DNA of 54,630 bases from Bacteroidales bacterium UBA2861. GTDB taxonomy: Bacteria > Bacteroidota > Bacteroidia > Bacteroidales > UBA932. Numbering within the stretch: position 1 is the stretch's first letter; each line of letters opens with the position of its first letter. The DNA is taken from NCBI GenBank assembly GCA_002350615.1, contig DEFD01000014.1, forward strand, positions 1-54,630, read 5' to 3'. The position numbers and the translations under genes are program-made. Positions 26,209-35,600 of this stretch are shown piece after piece. Below the pieces are notes generated by a model. The model ran no database searches, had not been told where the DNA came from, and saw nothing but the letters and a program-made list of their open reading frames with translations.

Positions 26209-28209
26209 ATGAAAAGAGTTATTACTATCGCGGCGGCAATCCTGGTTTGTTTTGCTGCCGAAGCGCAGCGGAATTGGTTTCACGAAGATTTCGTGAAATC
26301 AGGAGCGCTGTCTTCGTTCAAGTCCGGGGCGCAGTGGCTGCCATTCCCGGCTTATTCCGACCGGGCAGGCTGGGATGCCATGCTTTCTCCTGCTCAGAAA
26401 GAAGGACTTGTCAAAGCCGGCGAGAAGTATCTCAAATACAAGTTTGAATGGCCTACAGCCATGCAGGCCGTGGAGTTCGAGCGCTCCGGCAACCGTTCCG
26501 AGTTCGAACGTCCGCTGCGCAAGAACATGTCCGTGATGAACAGCCTTGTGGTGGCGGAACTTGCCGAGGGCAAGGGGCGCTTCATCCCCCAGATAGCCAA
26601 CTGCATCTGGCTTTATTCGAACCAAATCTCATGGGTGTTTTCTGCGCACAACAACAGACAGCCTTCACGGCGGGCGCTGGCGGATCCCGAATACTGGCTG
26701 ATAGACCTTTTCTCCGCGGATGCGGGCATGACCCTCAGCTTCGCCTACCGTTTTTTCAAGGCTGAGCTCGACGCCATCGACCCTTCCATCTGCCGGGCTC
26801 TGCGCATTTCGCTCGAGCAAAAGATTTTTAAGCCTTTCTTCGAAGTGGATCACTGGTGGATGGGGAAATCCGGCAATACGGTCAACAACTGGTGCCCATG
26901 GTGCGCCTCCAACGTGCTCCTCGCCTTCCTGCTCGTACATGAGGACGATGAGATTATCCGCAAGGCGGCGGACAAGTCGCTGGTAATCGTGGACAACTAC
27001 ATGAACTCCATCCTGCAGGACGGAGCCTGCGACGAGGGAGCCCTTTATTTCGCCCACGGGCCATGTAAGCTCTACGACTATCTGCAGATCATGTACGATG
27101 CCTCCGAGGGCGCATTCAACGGATTGACCGACCCTCTTGTAAGGCGTCTCGTGGACTATCTTTCCCGCTGCTATATTGGCATGTACGACGGAAAGAAGTT
27201 CGTCGTGAACTATGCCGATGCGGTAGGGCGACTGAGCGTGTCTCCCATCATCACCTGGCCTTATGCGAATGCGGTGGGCAGCAGGCAGTCCGTCGATTTT
27301 TCCCTCTATCTCATGGGCTTTTACAGGACGAAGCAGTTCGAGGAACCCATAGCCGGGGGCAGGGACCTTTTCCGCATACTGAATTTCATCCGCCACAGCA
27401 GCGAAGTCGCCGCCCAGGTCGATTCCCTGAATATGCTTGTCGGGCAGAAAGGTTTCGAAACCGTGAAGGCGGATCTGCGAGCCTCCGTGGAACCCATGTA
27501 CTGGTACGAACAGACCCAGCAGCTGCTTTGCCGCGGCAAGGACGGAACCTTCTTCGCCGCGAAAGGCGGACATAACGGGGAGTCCCATAACCACAACGAT
27601 GTTGGGCAGTTCCTCTGGTACCGCGACGCATGCCCCCTTATCATAGACCCGGGTGCGCCCACCTATACCAGGCAGACCTTCTCGAAAGAGCGATATACGC
27701 TCTGGCCCATGCAGTCCCAGTGGCATAATCTGCCTTCCATCAACGGGGTGATGCAGAAAAACAGCCGTCAGTACGCCGCTTCCGGGGTTGCCTTCTCGGG
27801 TTCCGAATCAGCTGTAACCCTTTCCATGGATATAAGCGGAGCATACCCCGAGGACGCATCCTGCCTCAGCTGGCGTCGTTCATTCAACTATCGCAACAAT
27901 GCCAGGGGAGCCACCCTCGCCATCACCGACGAGTACTCCCTCTCCGAACGGAAAGCTGCCGACGAGGAGCATTTCATCACGCCCGGTACGGTTACCGAAC
28001 TTCGGAAAGGGGTGCTGCGCATCCAGAACGGAAAGAAGAGCATCATCCTTACATATTCGAAAAACCTCGAGTGCAGCGTGGAAACCAAGGAACTTGACGA
28101 CAAGCGCATTGCCGACGATTGGGGCTCGAGCCTCCGCAGGATAACGCTCCGAAGCGCAGATAACGCCCCTCTTAAAGGAAAGTACATTTTTACAATAACT
28201 AACGAATAA
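26209..28209 (+). CDS. heparinase II/III-like polysaccharide lyase
   Basis: A signal peptide (about 1-20) leads into an alpha/alpha-toroid domain (to about residue 400) and a C-terminal beta-sheet domain. The join carries the heparinase II/III signature: GGHNGESHNHNDVGQFLWYRD, PLIIDPGAPTYTRQTFSKERYTLWPMQSQWHNLPSINGV, then a beta-sandwich to the end of the 666 residues. WWMGKSGNTVNNWCPWCASNVL and DEGALYFAHGP are conserved toroid segments near the active site. Enzymes of this group cleave uronic-acid polysaccharides such as heparin, alginate or plant and microbial glycans; the substrate cannot be chosen here. It is separated from the M3 peptidase gene by only four bases and precedes gpmA by six. 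Confidence 0.9.
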   Translation: MKRVITIAAAILVCFAAEAQRNWFHEDFVKSGALSSFKSGAQWLPFPAYSDRAGWDAMLSPAQKEGLVKAGEKYLKYKFEWPTAMQAVEFERSGNRSEFERPLRKNMSVMNSLVVAELAEGKGRFIPQIANCIWLYSNQISWVFSAHNNRQPSRRALADPEYWLIDLFSADAGMTLSFAYRFFKAELDAIDPSICRALRISLEQKIFKPFFEVDHWWMGKSGNTVNNWCPWCASNVLLAFLLVHEDDEIIRKAADKSLVIVDNYMNSILQDGACDEGALYFAHGPCKLYDYLQIMYDASEGAFNGLTDPLVRRLVDYLSRCYIGMYDGKKFVVNYADAVGRLSVSPIITWPYANAVGSRQSVDFSLYLMGFYRTKQFEEPIAGGRDLFRILNFIRHSSEVAAQVDSLNMLVGQKGFETVKADLRASVEPMYWYEQTQQLLCRGKDGTFFAAKGGHNGESHNHNDVGQFLWYRDACPLIIDPGAPTYTRQTFSKERYTLWPMQSQWHNLPSINGVMQKNSRQYAASGVAFSGSESAVTLSMDISGAYPEDASCLSWRRSFNYRNNARGATLAITDEYSLSERKAADEEHFITPGTVTELRKGVLRIQNGKKSIILTYSKNLECSVETKELDDKRIADDWGSSLRRITLRSADNAPLKGKYIFTITNE

Positions 28210-28215
28210 AAGTTT

Positions 28216-28962
28216 ATGAAACACATCGTTTTGATCCGTCATGGCGAGAGCCAGTGGAACAAGGAAAACCGTTTTACCGGTTGGACAAATGTAGATTTGA
28301 GTGAGAAAGGTCTTCAGGAAGCCCTCGATGCGGGCAAAGCCCTGAAGGAAGCAGGCTTTAAGTTCGATGTGGCCTACACTTCATACCTCAAGAGGGCTGT
28401 CAAGACCCTCAACAACGTGCTGGATGCAATGGACCTGGACTGGATTCCGGTCACCAAGAGCTGGCGTCTCAACGAGAAGCATTACGGAATGCTTCAGGGC
28501 CTGAACAAGGCTGAGACCGCTGCCAAGTACGGCGACGAGCAGGTGCTCATCTGGCGCCGCAGCTACGACGTGGAACCCCTCCCTCTGCCGGAGAGCGATC
28601 CCAATTCCGCAACCAAGGATCCCCGCTACGCGGCGGTTCCGGACCAGTACATCCCCCGCACCGAGGCTCTCAAGCAGTGCATCGAGCGTGTGATGCCTTT
28701 CTGGGAGTGCGAGATTTTCCCCGCCCTCAAGAAGTACGACAACATCGTCGTGGTCGCCCACGGCAACAGCCTCCGCGGCGTGGTGAAGCATCTCAAGGGC
28801 ATTTCCGATTCCGATATCGTGAAGCTCAACATCCCCACCGCCACTCCCTATGTCTTCGAATTCGACGACGAGCTTAATCTCGTAAAGGATTATTATCTCG
28901 CCGACCCTGAGGAACTTGCAGCGAAACAGGCCGCTGTGGCCAATCAGGGCAAGGCAAAATGA
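28216..28962 (+). CDS. gpmA: 2,3-bisphosphoglycerate-dependent phosphoglycerate mutase
   Basis: GpmA interconverts 3- and 2-phosphoglycerate in glycolysis. The 248-residue protein opens with the histidine phosphatase motif LIRHGESQWNKENRFTGWTN (phosphorylated histidine near residue 9), then SYLKRAVKT, and the second catalytic histidine in VVVAHGNSLRG. NEKHYGMLQGLNKAET and RRSYDVEPLPLPESD are typical of the dependent class. It has no signal peptide, in contrast to its operon neighbours, and its stop overlaps the ATG of the next gene (28959-28962). Confidence 0.97.
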   Translation: MKHIVLIRHGESQWNKENRFTGWTNVDLSEKGLQEALDAGKALKEAGFKFDVAYTSYLKRAVKTLNNVLDAMDLDWIPVTKSWRLNEKHYGMLQGLNKAETAAKYGDEQVLIWRRSYDVEPLPLPESDPNSATKDPRYAAVPDQYIPRTEALKQCIERVMPFWECEIFPALKKYDNIVVVAHGNSLRGVVKHLKGISDSDIVKLNIPTATPYVFEFDDELNLVKDYYLADPEELAAKQAAVANQGKAK

Positions 28963-30104
28963 GAGCTTTAAGAATTTTTTTGACAGCAGCGGCCCTGATT
29001 CTTTCAGGGCTGTCTGCTTTTGCGCTGGAACCTGTCGCGGTCCAGAGATGGATTTACAAAACGAGGCTTGAAAAACCGGCAGCGGACGGTTTCAGCTTCG
29101 CCCTGCCTGCGGCGGATCTGCCGGGCGGGACGGAAGTCGATTTCGGAATATCGATAGGAATCAGGCAGGGTGGCCCAACCGACTGGGTACTGGAGTATCG
29201 CAGCGGCAGGAAGTGGGTCAAGGCGGGTTCTTTCACTGTGAACTGGTACAAGAAGGGAGACGACAGCGAATGGTTCACGAGTTTCGTCCTCAAAAAACCG
29301 GTGAAGGACAGCCTCTGTGTCCGTGTACGTCCGACTTCGGCTGCCGATAATCCCGATGCCACCGCATTCCTTCTGCCCTCTCCCCAGTGCGGGACCTATC
29401 TCGCCGCATGGCCTGCAGGGAAATACGACAGGAAGAAAGTCCTCTGCATCGGCAATTCATTTACCTATTTCGGCAGCTCTTTCTTTGCGCTCGCCGAGAT
29501 CGCCCGCAGCCAGGGGCATTCCCTGCAGCTTGGCATCAACACCAAGGGCGGCCAGAATTTCGGACAGCATCTGAACCTCGATCGCAGCCGGATGGTAATT
29601 TCTGAGGGTGGATACGATGTGGCCCTGATGCAGAATCAGAGCATGTCGGGAGCCTTCTACGATTCCGACAGCGTGAAATATGCCTATCTTAAGGAAGACG
29701 CCGTCAAGATTGCCGCTCTGGTGAGGAAGAGTTCTCCGGGAGTGAGGATGGTTCTTGAGCGTACCTGGGCCTATCCCACGAAAAACCAGGACTGGAAGGG
29801 CTATGGCAGCGCCGAGGCGATGGATGCGGCCCTGCAGAGTGGTTCTTCAGCGCTTGCCGCCGCCATGGAAGCTGAACTTTCTCCCATCGGGAACGCCTTC
29901 ATCGAGGGGCGTAAACTTGAGCTTCCCCTGTACTGGAAGGATTCCTTCCATCAGAATCAGCTCGGCGCCTACCTCAAGTCCTGCGTGAACTACCTTCTCA
30001 TTTTCGGACAGCCCTTCGAAGGCGATGTAAGCTCCTTCGGTCTGGATCCGGATCAGGCCGCCTCCTGCCGGACCATTGCCTCCCAGGTCGTTACCGCCCG
30101 CTGA
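28959..30104 (+). CDS. secreted DUF4886-like SGNH hydrolase
   Basis: The start codon overlaps the gpmA stop (ATGA), implying coupled translation. A signal peptide (about 1-22) is followed by a beta-rich N-terminal domain (about 30-160) and a DUF4886-type SGNH domain: VLCIGNSFTYFG (nucleophile serine in GNSF), INTKGGQNFGQH (glycine), DVALMQNQSM (asparagine), and KDSFHQNQLGAYL (Asp-His pair) near the end of the 381 residues. Relatives are predicted carbohydrate esterases. It is the last gene of the long operon; the structured repeat begins about 50 bases after its stop. Confidence 0.85.
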   Translation: MRALRIFLTAAALILSGLSAFALEPVAVQRWIYKTRLEKPAADGFSFALPAADLPGGTEVDFGISIGIRQGGPTDWVLEYRSGRKWVKAGSFTVNWYKKGDDSEWFTSFVLKKPVKDSLCVRVRPTSAADNPDATAFLLPSPQCGTYLAAWPAGKYDRKKVLCIGNSFTYFGSSFFALAEIARSQGHSLQLGINTKGGQNFGQHLNLDRSRMVISEGGYDVALMQNQSMSGAFYDSDSVKYAYLKEDAVKIAALVRKSSPGVRMVLERTWAYPTKNQDWKGYGSAEAMDAALQSGSSALAAAMEAELSPIGNAFIEGRKLELPLYWKDSFHQNQLGAYLKSCVNYLLIFGQPFEGDVSSFGLDPDQAASCRTIASQVVTAR

Positions 30105-30151
30105 CGCACTGACGGCCGCACCTACCTGTCGGGGCGTTGCAACGCTATACC

Positions 30152-30388
30152 ATTGGGGAGACCTGCTGTTTTTTGGCAGGTCTCCCTAATTTTTGGCCTG
30201 TTTTTGGGGGAGACGGTCCATTCAACGGCAGGTCTCCCCAATTATGGCCGCCTTCTGCCCATGGTTGCAGTGCCTGTTGCCCTCCAGGGGCGCCTCCCCA
30301 CTCCGTGGGTCCCCTCCCTTTTCGGGAGCCAAAGGCCCCTGGAGGGCAACAGGCACTACGCCCTCGCCCCGCGGGCATTCAATATGGC
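30152..30388 (+). repeat. large structured repeat, copy 1
   Basis: Together with the element at 30389-30496 this fills most of the gene-free stretch 30105-30556. Stems: 30152-30166 with 30176-30190 (15 bp, one mismatch); 30204-30214 with 30232-30241; a perfect 23-bp stem 30269-30291 with 30335-30357 that encloses two small hairpins, 30297-30309 (CCCAC/GTGGG) and 30314-30328 (CTCCC/GGGAG). The same layout recurs at 47367-47640, with base changes that keep the pairing. No convincing protein is encoded. It may be a structured 3' UTR, a non-coding RNA or a non-autonomous mobile element. Confidence 0.8.
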
Positions 30389-30496
30389 GGTGGAGCCTAT
30401 CTCTCTGAATATGAGCGACTTGCTGATTGTCGATTCCTGATGTGTGCGGAATCGACTTTTGTTAAATAGCTGTGAATTAGCTATTTAGCCTCCACT
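30389..30496. repeat. 108-bp hairpin element, copy C
   Basis: This copy has the same 108-base length and end motifs as copies A and B (GGTGGAGCC at the left, GGCTCCAC-like at the right as TTTAGCCTCCACT), but is more diverged. The inner stem GTCGATTCC/GGAATCGAC keeps the GATTCC/GGAATC core of A and B while the outer pairs are exchanged. It is joined directly to the large structured repeat. Bases 30497-30556 after it hold nothing I recognise. Confidence 0.65.
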
Positions 30497-30556
30497 ATAT
30501 ATCATCCCCTCCGTCACACTATCAAGATCCACGGAAGTCCCCCATGCAACCACGCG

Positions 30557-31051
30557 TTAGAGAATCTTCAGAGCGATGTGAGCGCAGGCTTCGGCGTCGG
30601 CAAGCGCGTGGTGATGCCTGGTGAGGTCGTATCCGCATGCGGCGGCTACGGTCTGGAGTTGATGATTTGGAAGCGAACGCCCGAAACGCTTCCTGGATGC
30701 CGCCAGGGTGTCGTGGAAGACATAATCCGGGTAATCCATCCTATAAACACGGAAGACAGCTTTCAGGCAGCCTTCGTCGAAACGGGCGTTGTGTGCCACA
30801 AGGGGAAGTCCGTCGATGAGCGCTGCGACTTCTTCCCAGACGAAAGGGAAGACCGGAGCTCCGTCCGTATCTTCCGGCCCGAGTCCGTGAACCTGGCGGC
30901 AGAACCACTGGTAGTAGTCCGGCTCCGGATGGATCAGGCTATAGTAGGAATCGACGATCTGCCCGCCTCGGACCACCACTATTCCCACGCTGCACACGCT
31001 GGATGGCTGCTCGTTGGCCGTCTCAAAGTCTATCGCAGCGAAATCTGTCAT
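30557..31051 (-). CDS. DEDDh 3'-5' exonuclease (DnaQ-like)
   Basis: The 164-residue cytoplasmic protein has the three exonuclease motifs: FAAIDFETANEQPSS (first Asp and Glu), LVAHNARFDEGCL (second Asp), and HHALADAEACAHIAL (histidine and last Asp, DEDDh type). QVHGLGPEDTDGAP and NHQLQTVAAACGY are also typical. Single-domain proteins like this act as 3'-5' exonucleases in DNA repair, proofreading or RNA trimming; which one cannot be told. It is transcribed away from the PUL from its own promoter at 31074-31081. Confidence 0.9.
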   Translation of the reverse strand: MTDFAAIDFETANEQPSSVCSVGIVVVRGGQIVDSYYSLIHPEPDYYQWFCRQVHGLGPEDTDGAPVFPFVWEEVAALIDGLPLVAHNARFDEGCLKAVFRVYRMDYPDYVFHDTLAASRKRFGRSLPNHQLQTVAAACGYDLTRHHHALADAEACAHIALKIL

Positions 31052-31073
31052 AAAAGCATAATTCCTTTCCCCG

Positions 31074-31081
31074 CAAAGTTA
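31074..31081 (-). promoter_or_regulatory. -7 promoter element of the exonuclease gene
   Basis: On the minus strand it reads TAACTTTG, matching TANNTTTG. It ends 22 bases before the start codon at 31051, so the leader is short. No clear -33 box is seen. Confidence 0.55.
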
Positions 31082-31123
31082 CCGTTTTTCCTCCGAACCC
31101 GTGGCGCTCCACCTTATTTTTAT

Positions 31124-31131
31124 TATTTTTG
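31124..31131 (+). promoter_or_regulatory. -7 promoter element of the ECF sigma gene
   Basis: TATTTTTG matches TANNTTTG and ends six bases before the ATG at 31138, implying a leaderless mRNA. A TTTG box at the ideal -33 spacing is absent. Confidence 0.5.
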
Positions 31132-31137
31132 TGAGCG

Positions 31138-31656
31138 ATGAGTGAAGCGGAACTTATACAGGGGTTGAAGAGGGGAGAGTATTCGAGTTACGAAACTCTC
31201 TTCAAGATGCATTACGCCCGCTTCGTCAATTTCGTAGCCACCCTTATCTCCGACAGGGAAGCGGCGAAAGACCTTGTACAGGAAGCCTTCATGAAAGTCT
31301 GGGTCAACCGGGAAAAGCTCGACGAATCCCTTTCCATCGGCAATTATCTTTACGTGCTGGTGAAGCGCGCGACATTCAATTTCATCCGTGACCGTAAGTT
31401 TGCAGAGTCTCTCACCGAAGAACTCCTGAACAGTGAATCCCGTACTGACAATTCCATAGACGCCAGGGATGCCATCCGCCGGATTGAGGACGGAGTGGAA
31501 AGACTGCCGGCAAAACGCAGGGAAGTTTTCCTGATGAGCCGCAAAGAAGGACTCAGCAACAAGGAGATAGCAGAAGAATTGTCGCTTTCCGTGAAGACCG
31601 TCGAACGGCATATCACTCTTGCGCTTTCAGATTTGAGAAAAAATCTGGATTCCTGA
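31138..31656 (+). CDS. RNA polymerase ECF sigma factor (FecI-like)
   Basis: The 172-residue protein has sigma region 2 at about 15-85 (YETLFKMHYARFVNFVATLISDREAAKDLVQEAFMKVW) and region 4 at about 115-170 (LPAKRREVFLMSRKEGLSNKEIAEELSLSVKTVERHI, a helix-turn-helix). ECF sigma factors of this size in Bacteroidota drive a neighbouring SusC/SusD operon when released by a FecR anti-sigma factor, which is encoded next, 52 bases downstream. It should bind core RNA polymerase in the cytoplasm and activate this PUL. Confidence 0.95.
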   Translation: MSEAELIQGLKRGEYSSYETLFKMHYARFVNFVATLISDREAAKDLVQEAFMKVWVNREKLDESLSIGNYLYVLVKRATFNFIRDRKFAESLTEELLNSESRTDNSIDARDAIRRIEDGVERLPAKRREVFLMSRKEGLSNKEIAEELSLSVKTVERHITLALSDLRKNLDS

Positions 31657-31708
31657 TTGGGGGTTGTATGCCTCTTTCGTGTTCCCCTTATGACTTAGAA
31701 AGATCATA

Positions 31709-32632
31709 ATGGGAAACGAAAAAGATTTTCAGCAATATCTGCTTGACAACGAAAACAATCCGGAGGCAGATATCATCCTTAAGAAAATATTGGAGGATGT
31801 CCCCTCGGAAAACGCCATGCTGGCGGAGGAAGGCTTCAAAGAGTTCGCGCTCAGGACAGGGCTCAAGAGGCGCAGTTTTTTCCGTGCGGTCCGCAGGACT
31901 GCGATTTCCGTGGCGGCGTCGCTGTTTCTTCCCCTGCTGGCGATTTCAATATGGGGCCTGAGAAAAGCTTCCGATGCAAATACGCCGTGGGCCCAGGTGA
32001 ACACCACCTTCTCCGAAACGAGGGAACTGTCGCTCCCTGACGGGACGAAGGTCCAGCTGAGACCATGCAGCCAGATCATATATCCGGAAAAATTCTTCGG
32101 CCGCACGCGTAAGGTCCTGCTTACCGGCGAGGCGTTCCTCGATGTCGCGAAAGATGCGCACCGTAAATTCGTGGTATCCGCCGGCGACATGGATATCACC
32201 GTGCACGGCACCCGCTTCAATGTCAGTTCCTTCCCCGGAAATGAGGAGGATGAAGTCGCCTTGCTCGAAGGTTCCGTGGAGATGTCGCTCCGAGGACGCG
32301 GTGGTTCGGTCTTCCTCTCCCCTGGAGAGCTGGTGAAATACGACAAACAGTCAGGGACGGTCGAACGCCGCAGTTTCGCTACCAATTATTATGAAGACGT
32401 GCTGAGGGCGGGCGGCCTGCAGTTCAATAACGAAAGACTGGCGGACATAGCCGCATCGCTCACGAGACAGTTCAATGTAAACGTGGTGGTGGCCGACGAG
32501 TCGCTGGCTTCCGAGCGCTATTTCGCCTCCTTCATAAATGGAGAAGGTCTGGATGATATTCTGGCAGCCCTGAATACGGGCGGACATTTCAGGATAAATA
32601 AGAAAAACAGCATAATATATTTAAGCAAATGA
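31709..32632 (+). CDS. FecR-family anti-sigma factor
   Basis: The 307-residue protein has a cytoplasmic N-terminal part (about 1-55) that would hold the sigma factor, one membrane segment at about 58-80 (AISVAASLFLPLLAISIWGL), a periplasmic FecR domain at about 100-200 (ELSLPDGTKVQLRPCSQI, RKVLLTGEAFLDVAKDAHRKFVV, VHGTRFNVSSFPGNEEDEVALLEGSVE), and a C-terminal DUF4974 unit at about 230-305 (LQFNNERLADIAASLTRQFNVNV). The last domain is expected to touch the STN domain of the SusC receptor encoded next. Its stop overlaps the next ATG (32629-32632). Confidence 0.95.
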   Translation: MGNEKDFQQYLLDNENNPEADIILKKILEDVPSENAMLAEEGFKEFALRTGLKRRSFFRAVRRTAISVAASLFLPLLAISIWGLRKASDANTPWAQVNTTFSETRELSLPDGTKVQLRPCSQIIYPEKFFGRTRKVLLTGEAFLDVAKDAHRKFVVSAGDMDITVHGTRFNVSSFPGNEEDEVALLEGSVEMSLRGRGGSVFLSPGELVKYDKQSGTVERRSFATNYYEDVLRAGGLQFNNERLADIAASLTRQFNVNVVVADESLASERYFASFINGEGLDDILAALNTGGHFRINKKNSIIYLSK

Positions 32633-35600
32633 GCTGCTTGCAAATATTGAAACGCATATTCCTTCCTTTATGCATGCTGCTTGCATCGGCCGTGCTGAAT
32701 GCGCAGAATATAAGCCTCAGTCTGCGTTCGGTGCCTGTCAGCAAGGCGATTACCGAAATCCAGAAGGCTTCCGGCTACTCGATTGTCGTGAAATCCGACG
32801 GGCTGGACCTTTCCCGGCAGGTGAGCGTCAATGCCGAGAATGAGGATATCAGGACGGTGATCGGAAACGTGTTCGCCGGGCAGGATGTGGAAGTGACTGT
32901 CAGCGGGAAAAACATCTCCGTAATCAAGAAGGAACATCCGCTTCCCACCCATCAGGTACACGACAGGGCTATGATCAAGGGGATTGTCCGGGACGAGAAC
33001 GGCCAGCCCCTGATGAGCGCTGCGGTACAGATCAAAGGCAAGGGCGGACAGGGTGTCATAACAGGCCTCGACGGCGATTATGAAATAGAGGCTGGGCCTG
33101 CCGACGTGCTGGTGTTCTCATTCATCAGCTACAAGGTCCAGGAGGTGCCTGTCGATGGCAGAAAGACTGTAGATGTCGCGCTTGAACCGGATTCGGAGTT
33201 CCTCGAAGCAACGGTGGTGATCGGTTACGGCGTGCAGAAAAAAGTGAACCTTTCCGGCTCGGTATCGGCTGTGAATCTGGAAGATACCGGAGAAAACAGG
33301 GCCCTGACCAATCTCTCGGCCGGCCTCCAGGGCGTCGCCGCCGGCCTGCTTGCACAGCAGTCGTCCGGTGAACCGGGCGAGGATGCGGCGAGCATTACCA
33401 TCCGCGGACTCGGCACCCTGAACAACTCCGCCCCGTTGGTCGTGATAGACGGGGTGATCGGTTCCATCAACGACGTGAATCCGAACGATGTGGCGTCGAT
33501 GTCCGTGCTGAAAGATGCGGCGTCGTCTGCCATCTACGGCTCCAGGGCTGCGAACGGCGTGATCCTCATAACCACCAAGAGCGGCAAGGAGGGGCAGTCC
33601 AAGATTATTTACAACGGCAAGGCCGGGTGGCAGAAGGTTGCCATGCCCATCGACGTGGTGAGCGACTATGTCACTTATATGGAGACCATCAACAAGGCAT
33701 CCGCCAATGCGGGTTCTGTGAAGCCGTTCAGCGAAGCTATCATAAACGAGTGGAGGGAAAACAGCGGAAAGAACGAAATCTACTGCAATACGGATTGGTT
33801 CAACGAGGTCTTCAGGCCTTCCTTCCTTACCGAACACAATCTTCAGGCGTCCGGCGGCAGCAAGACGGCTAACTATCTGGTTTCCATCGGATATCTTCAC
33901 AACGAGGGAACGATGGAGGGAACCGGCTACAAGAGGTATTCCGTCCGGGCCAACGTCGGTGCGGATGTCACCAGATGGCTGCATCTTACCGCCAATGTGA
34001 ACGGCTACTACGGCAGGAAAAATGCGATAGAAGTCTCCCAGGCGATGACGGGCATCGCCAATTCCTCTCCGGGCACCCTTCCCAGGACATCTGACGGGCG
34101 TTACGGAGGAGAGTGGGCTCCCGGCGGCAATGCGGAGGCCGGCAATATCTTCGCCGCAAACTCTGCATACGACAAGCTCCAGTCCAATTACAAAATGAAC
34201 GGAAAACTCGGTCTGGACATCACCATACTGCCCAATCTGGTCTGGCATAACAGTGCGGCGGCAAACGGCAACTTCTATATCCTGAGGCAGATGAATTATC
34301 CGAACATAATCCTCTGGGACCTCAAGAACGACGCGCCTCTGAAGACCACGGGAACGACTTCCAACCAGCTCACGGAGCAGAACGGTTTCACCTACGCCCT
34401 GTTTCTGGATTCTTTCCTCAATTGGGACGTGCTCCCCAAAGTCGAGAACCATAACCTTAGCCTCACTGTCGGATACAATCAGGAGTACAACAACTATCAT
34501 TATACTTACGCGCAGGCCATGGACGTGCTGAGCGCCTCCACTCCCACCATGGATGCCGCGGCCACGCCTTCGGCGATGAAGGGAAACAGCACCGACAGTG
34601 CGGTACAGTCCGTTTTCGGCCGTGTGAATTACGACTGGAAGGGACGTTATCTTTTGAGGCCAACTTCCGTGCGGACGGTTCGTCGCGTTTCGCTCCCGGG
34701 CACAGATGGGGATTCTTCCCCTCTTTCTCGGCCGCCTGGCGCATCTCCGAAGAACCCTGGTTCAAGTTGCCAAGGCTCGACAATCTGAAACTCCGGGCTT
34801 CGTGGGGTAAACTCGGCAACAATGCAGTGGGAGACTATGCGACGCAGCTTATGTACGAGCGCCGCACTTATGTCTTCGACGGCAATGCGGTTCCCGGTGC
34901 AGGAATCAGTGCCATAGTGAATGACGTCCTCACCTGGGAATCCACAACGATGACCAACATCGGCCTTGACCTGAGCGCCTTCAAGGGCCGTCTGAACCTC
35001 TCCGCCGACGTGTTCGACAAGCTGACGGACGATATACTCATCCGTGCCTCCATCCCCGGAGTCTTCGGGCGTCTCGAAGCTCCCTATACCAACGCCGGCA
35101 AGGTCCGCAACAGGGGACTTGAGGCGGAAGTCTCCTGGAAGGGAACTGTCTGGAACGATTTCCGCTACGGGGTTTCAGCCAATTATTCTTTCGTTAGGAA
35201 CAAGGTCCTGAAATATCAGGGCGATGTTGCGAGCTACAGCGGCCAGCGCATCCTGCTGGAGGGATATGGAATCTACGACTACTACGTGAGGGAAGTGGAC
35301 TGCATCGCCACGCAGGAAAAGATAGACAGGATGCTCGCCGACGGCTATGTGTTTTATCCTTCCACGCCGCAGCCGGGAGATTTCATCTACAAGGACCAGC
35401 AGAAAGAGGGCGAAGTGGGATACAAGATTATAGATGACGGAGACCGCGTCATCAAGGGGCATTCCTATCCCAGCCATTTCTTCGGCCTCACCCTGAACGC
35501 GGGCTGGAAGGGTATAGACTTCTCCATGATGTTCAGCGGCGTTGCGGGAATCTCGCAGTATCTGAACAGTACCTGGTACACCAATGTGGTGAGAAACGGC

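Noticed and set aside
30137..30469. Short frames on both strands across the structured repeat
   Set aside because: They are produced by the inverted repeats, are not kept as a frame in the second copy, and have low-complexity Pro/Gly/Arg-rich translations.
34646..34660. Programmed ribosomal frameshift in susC
   Set aside because: No in-register slippery heptamer or clear downstream stimulator; an indel in a T run is simpler.
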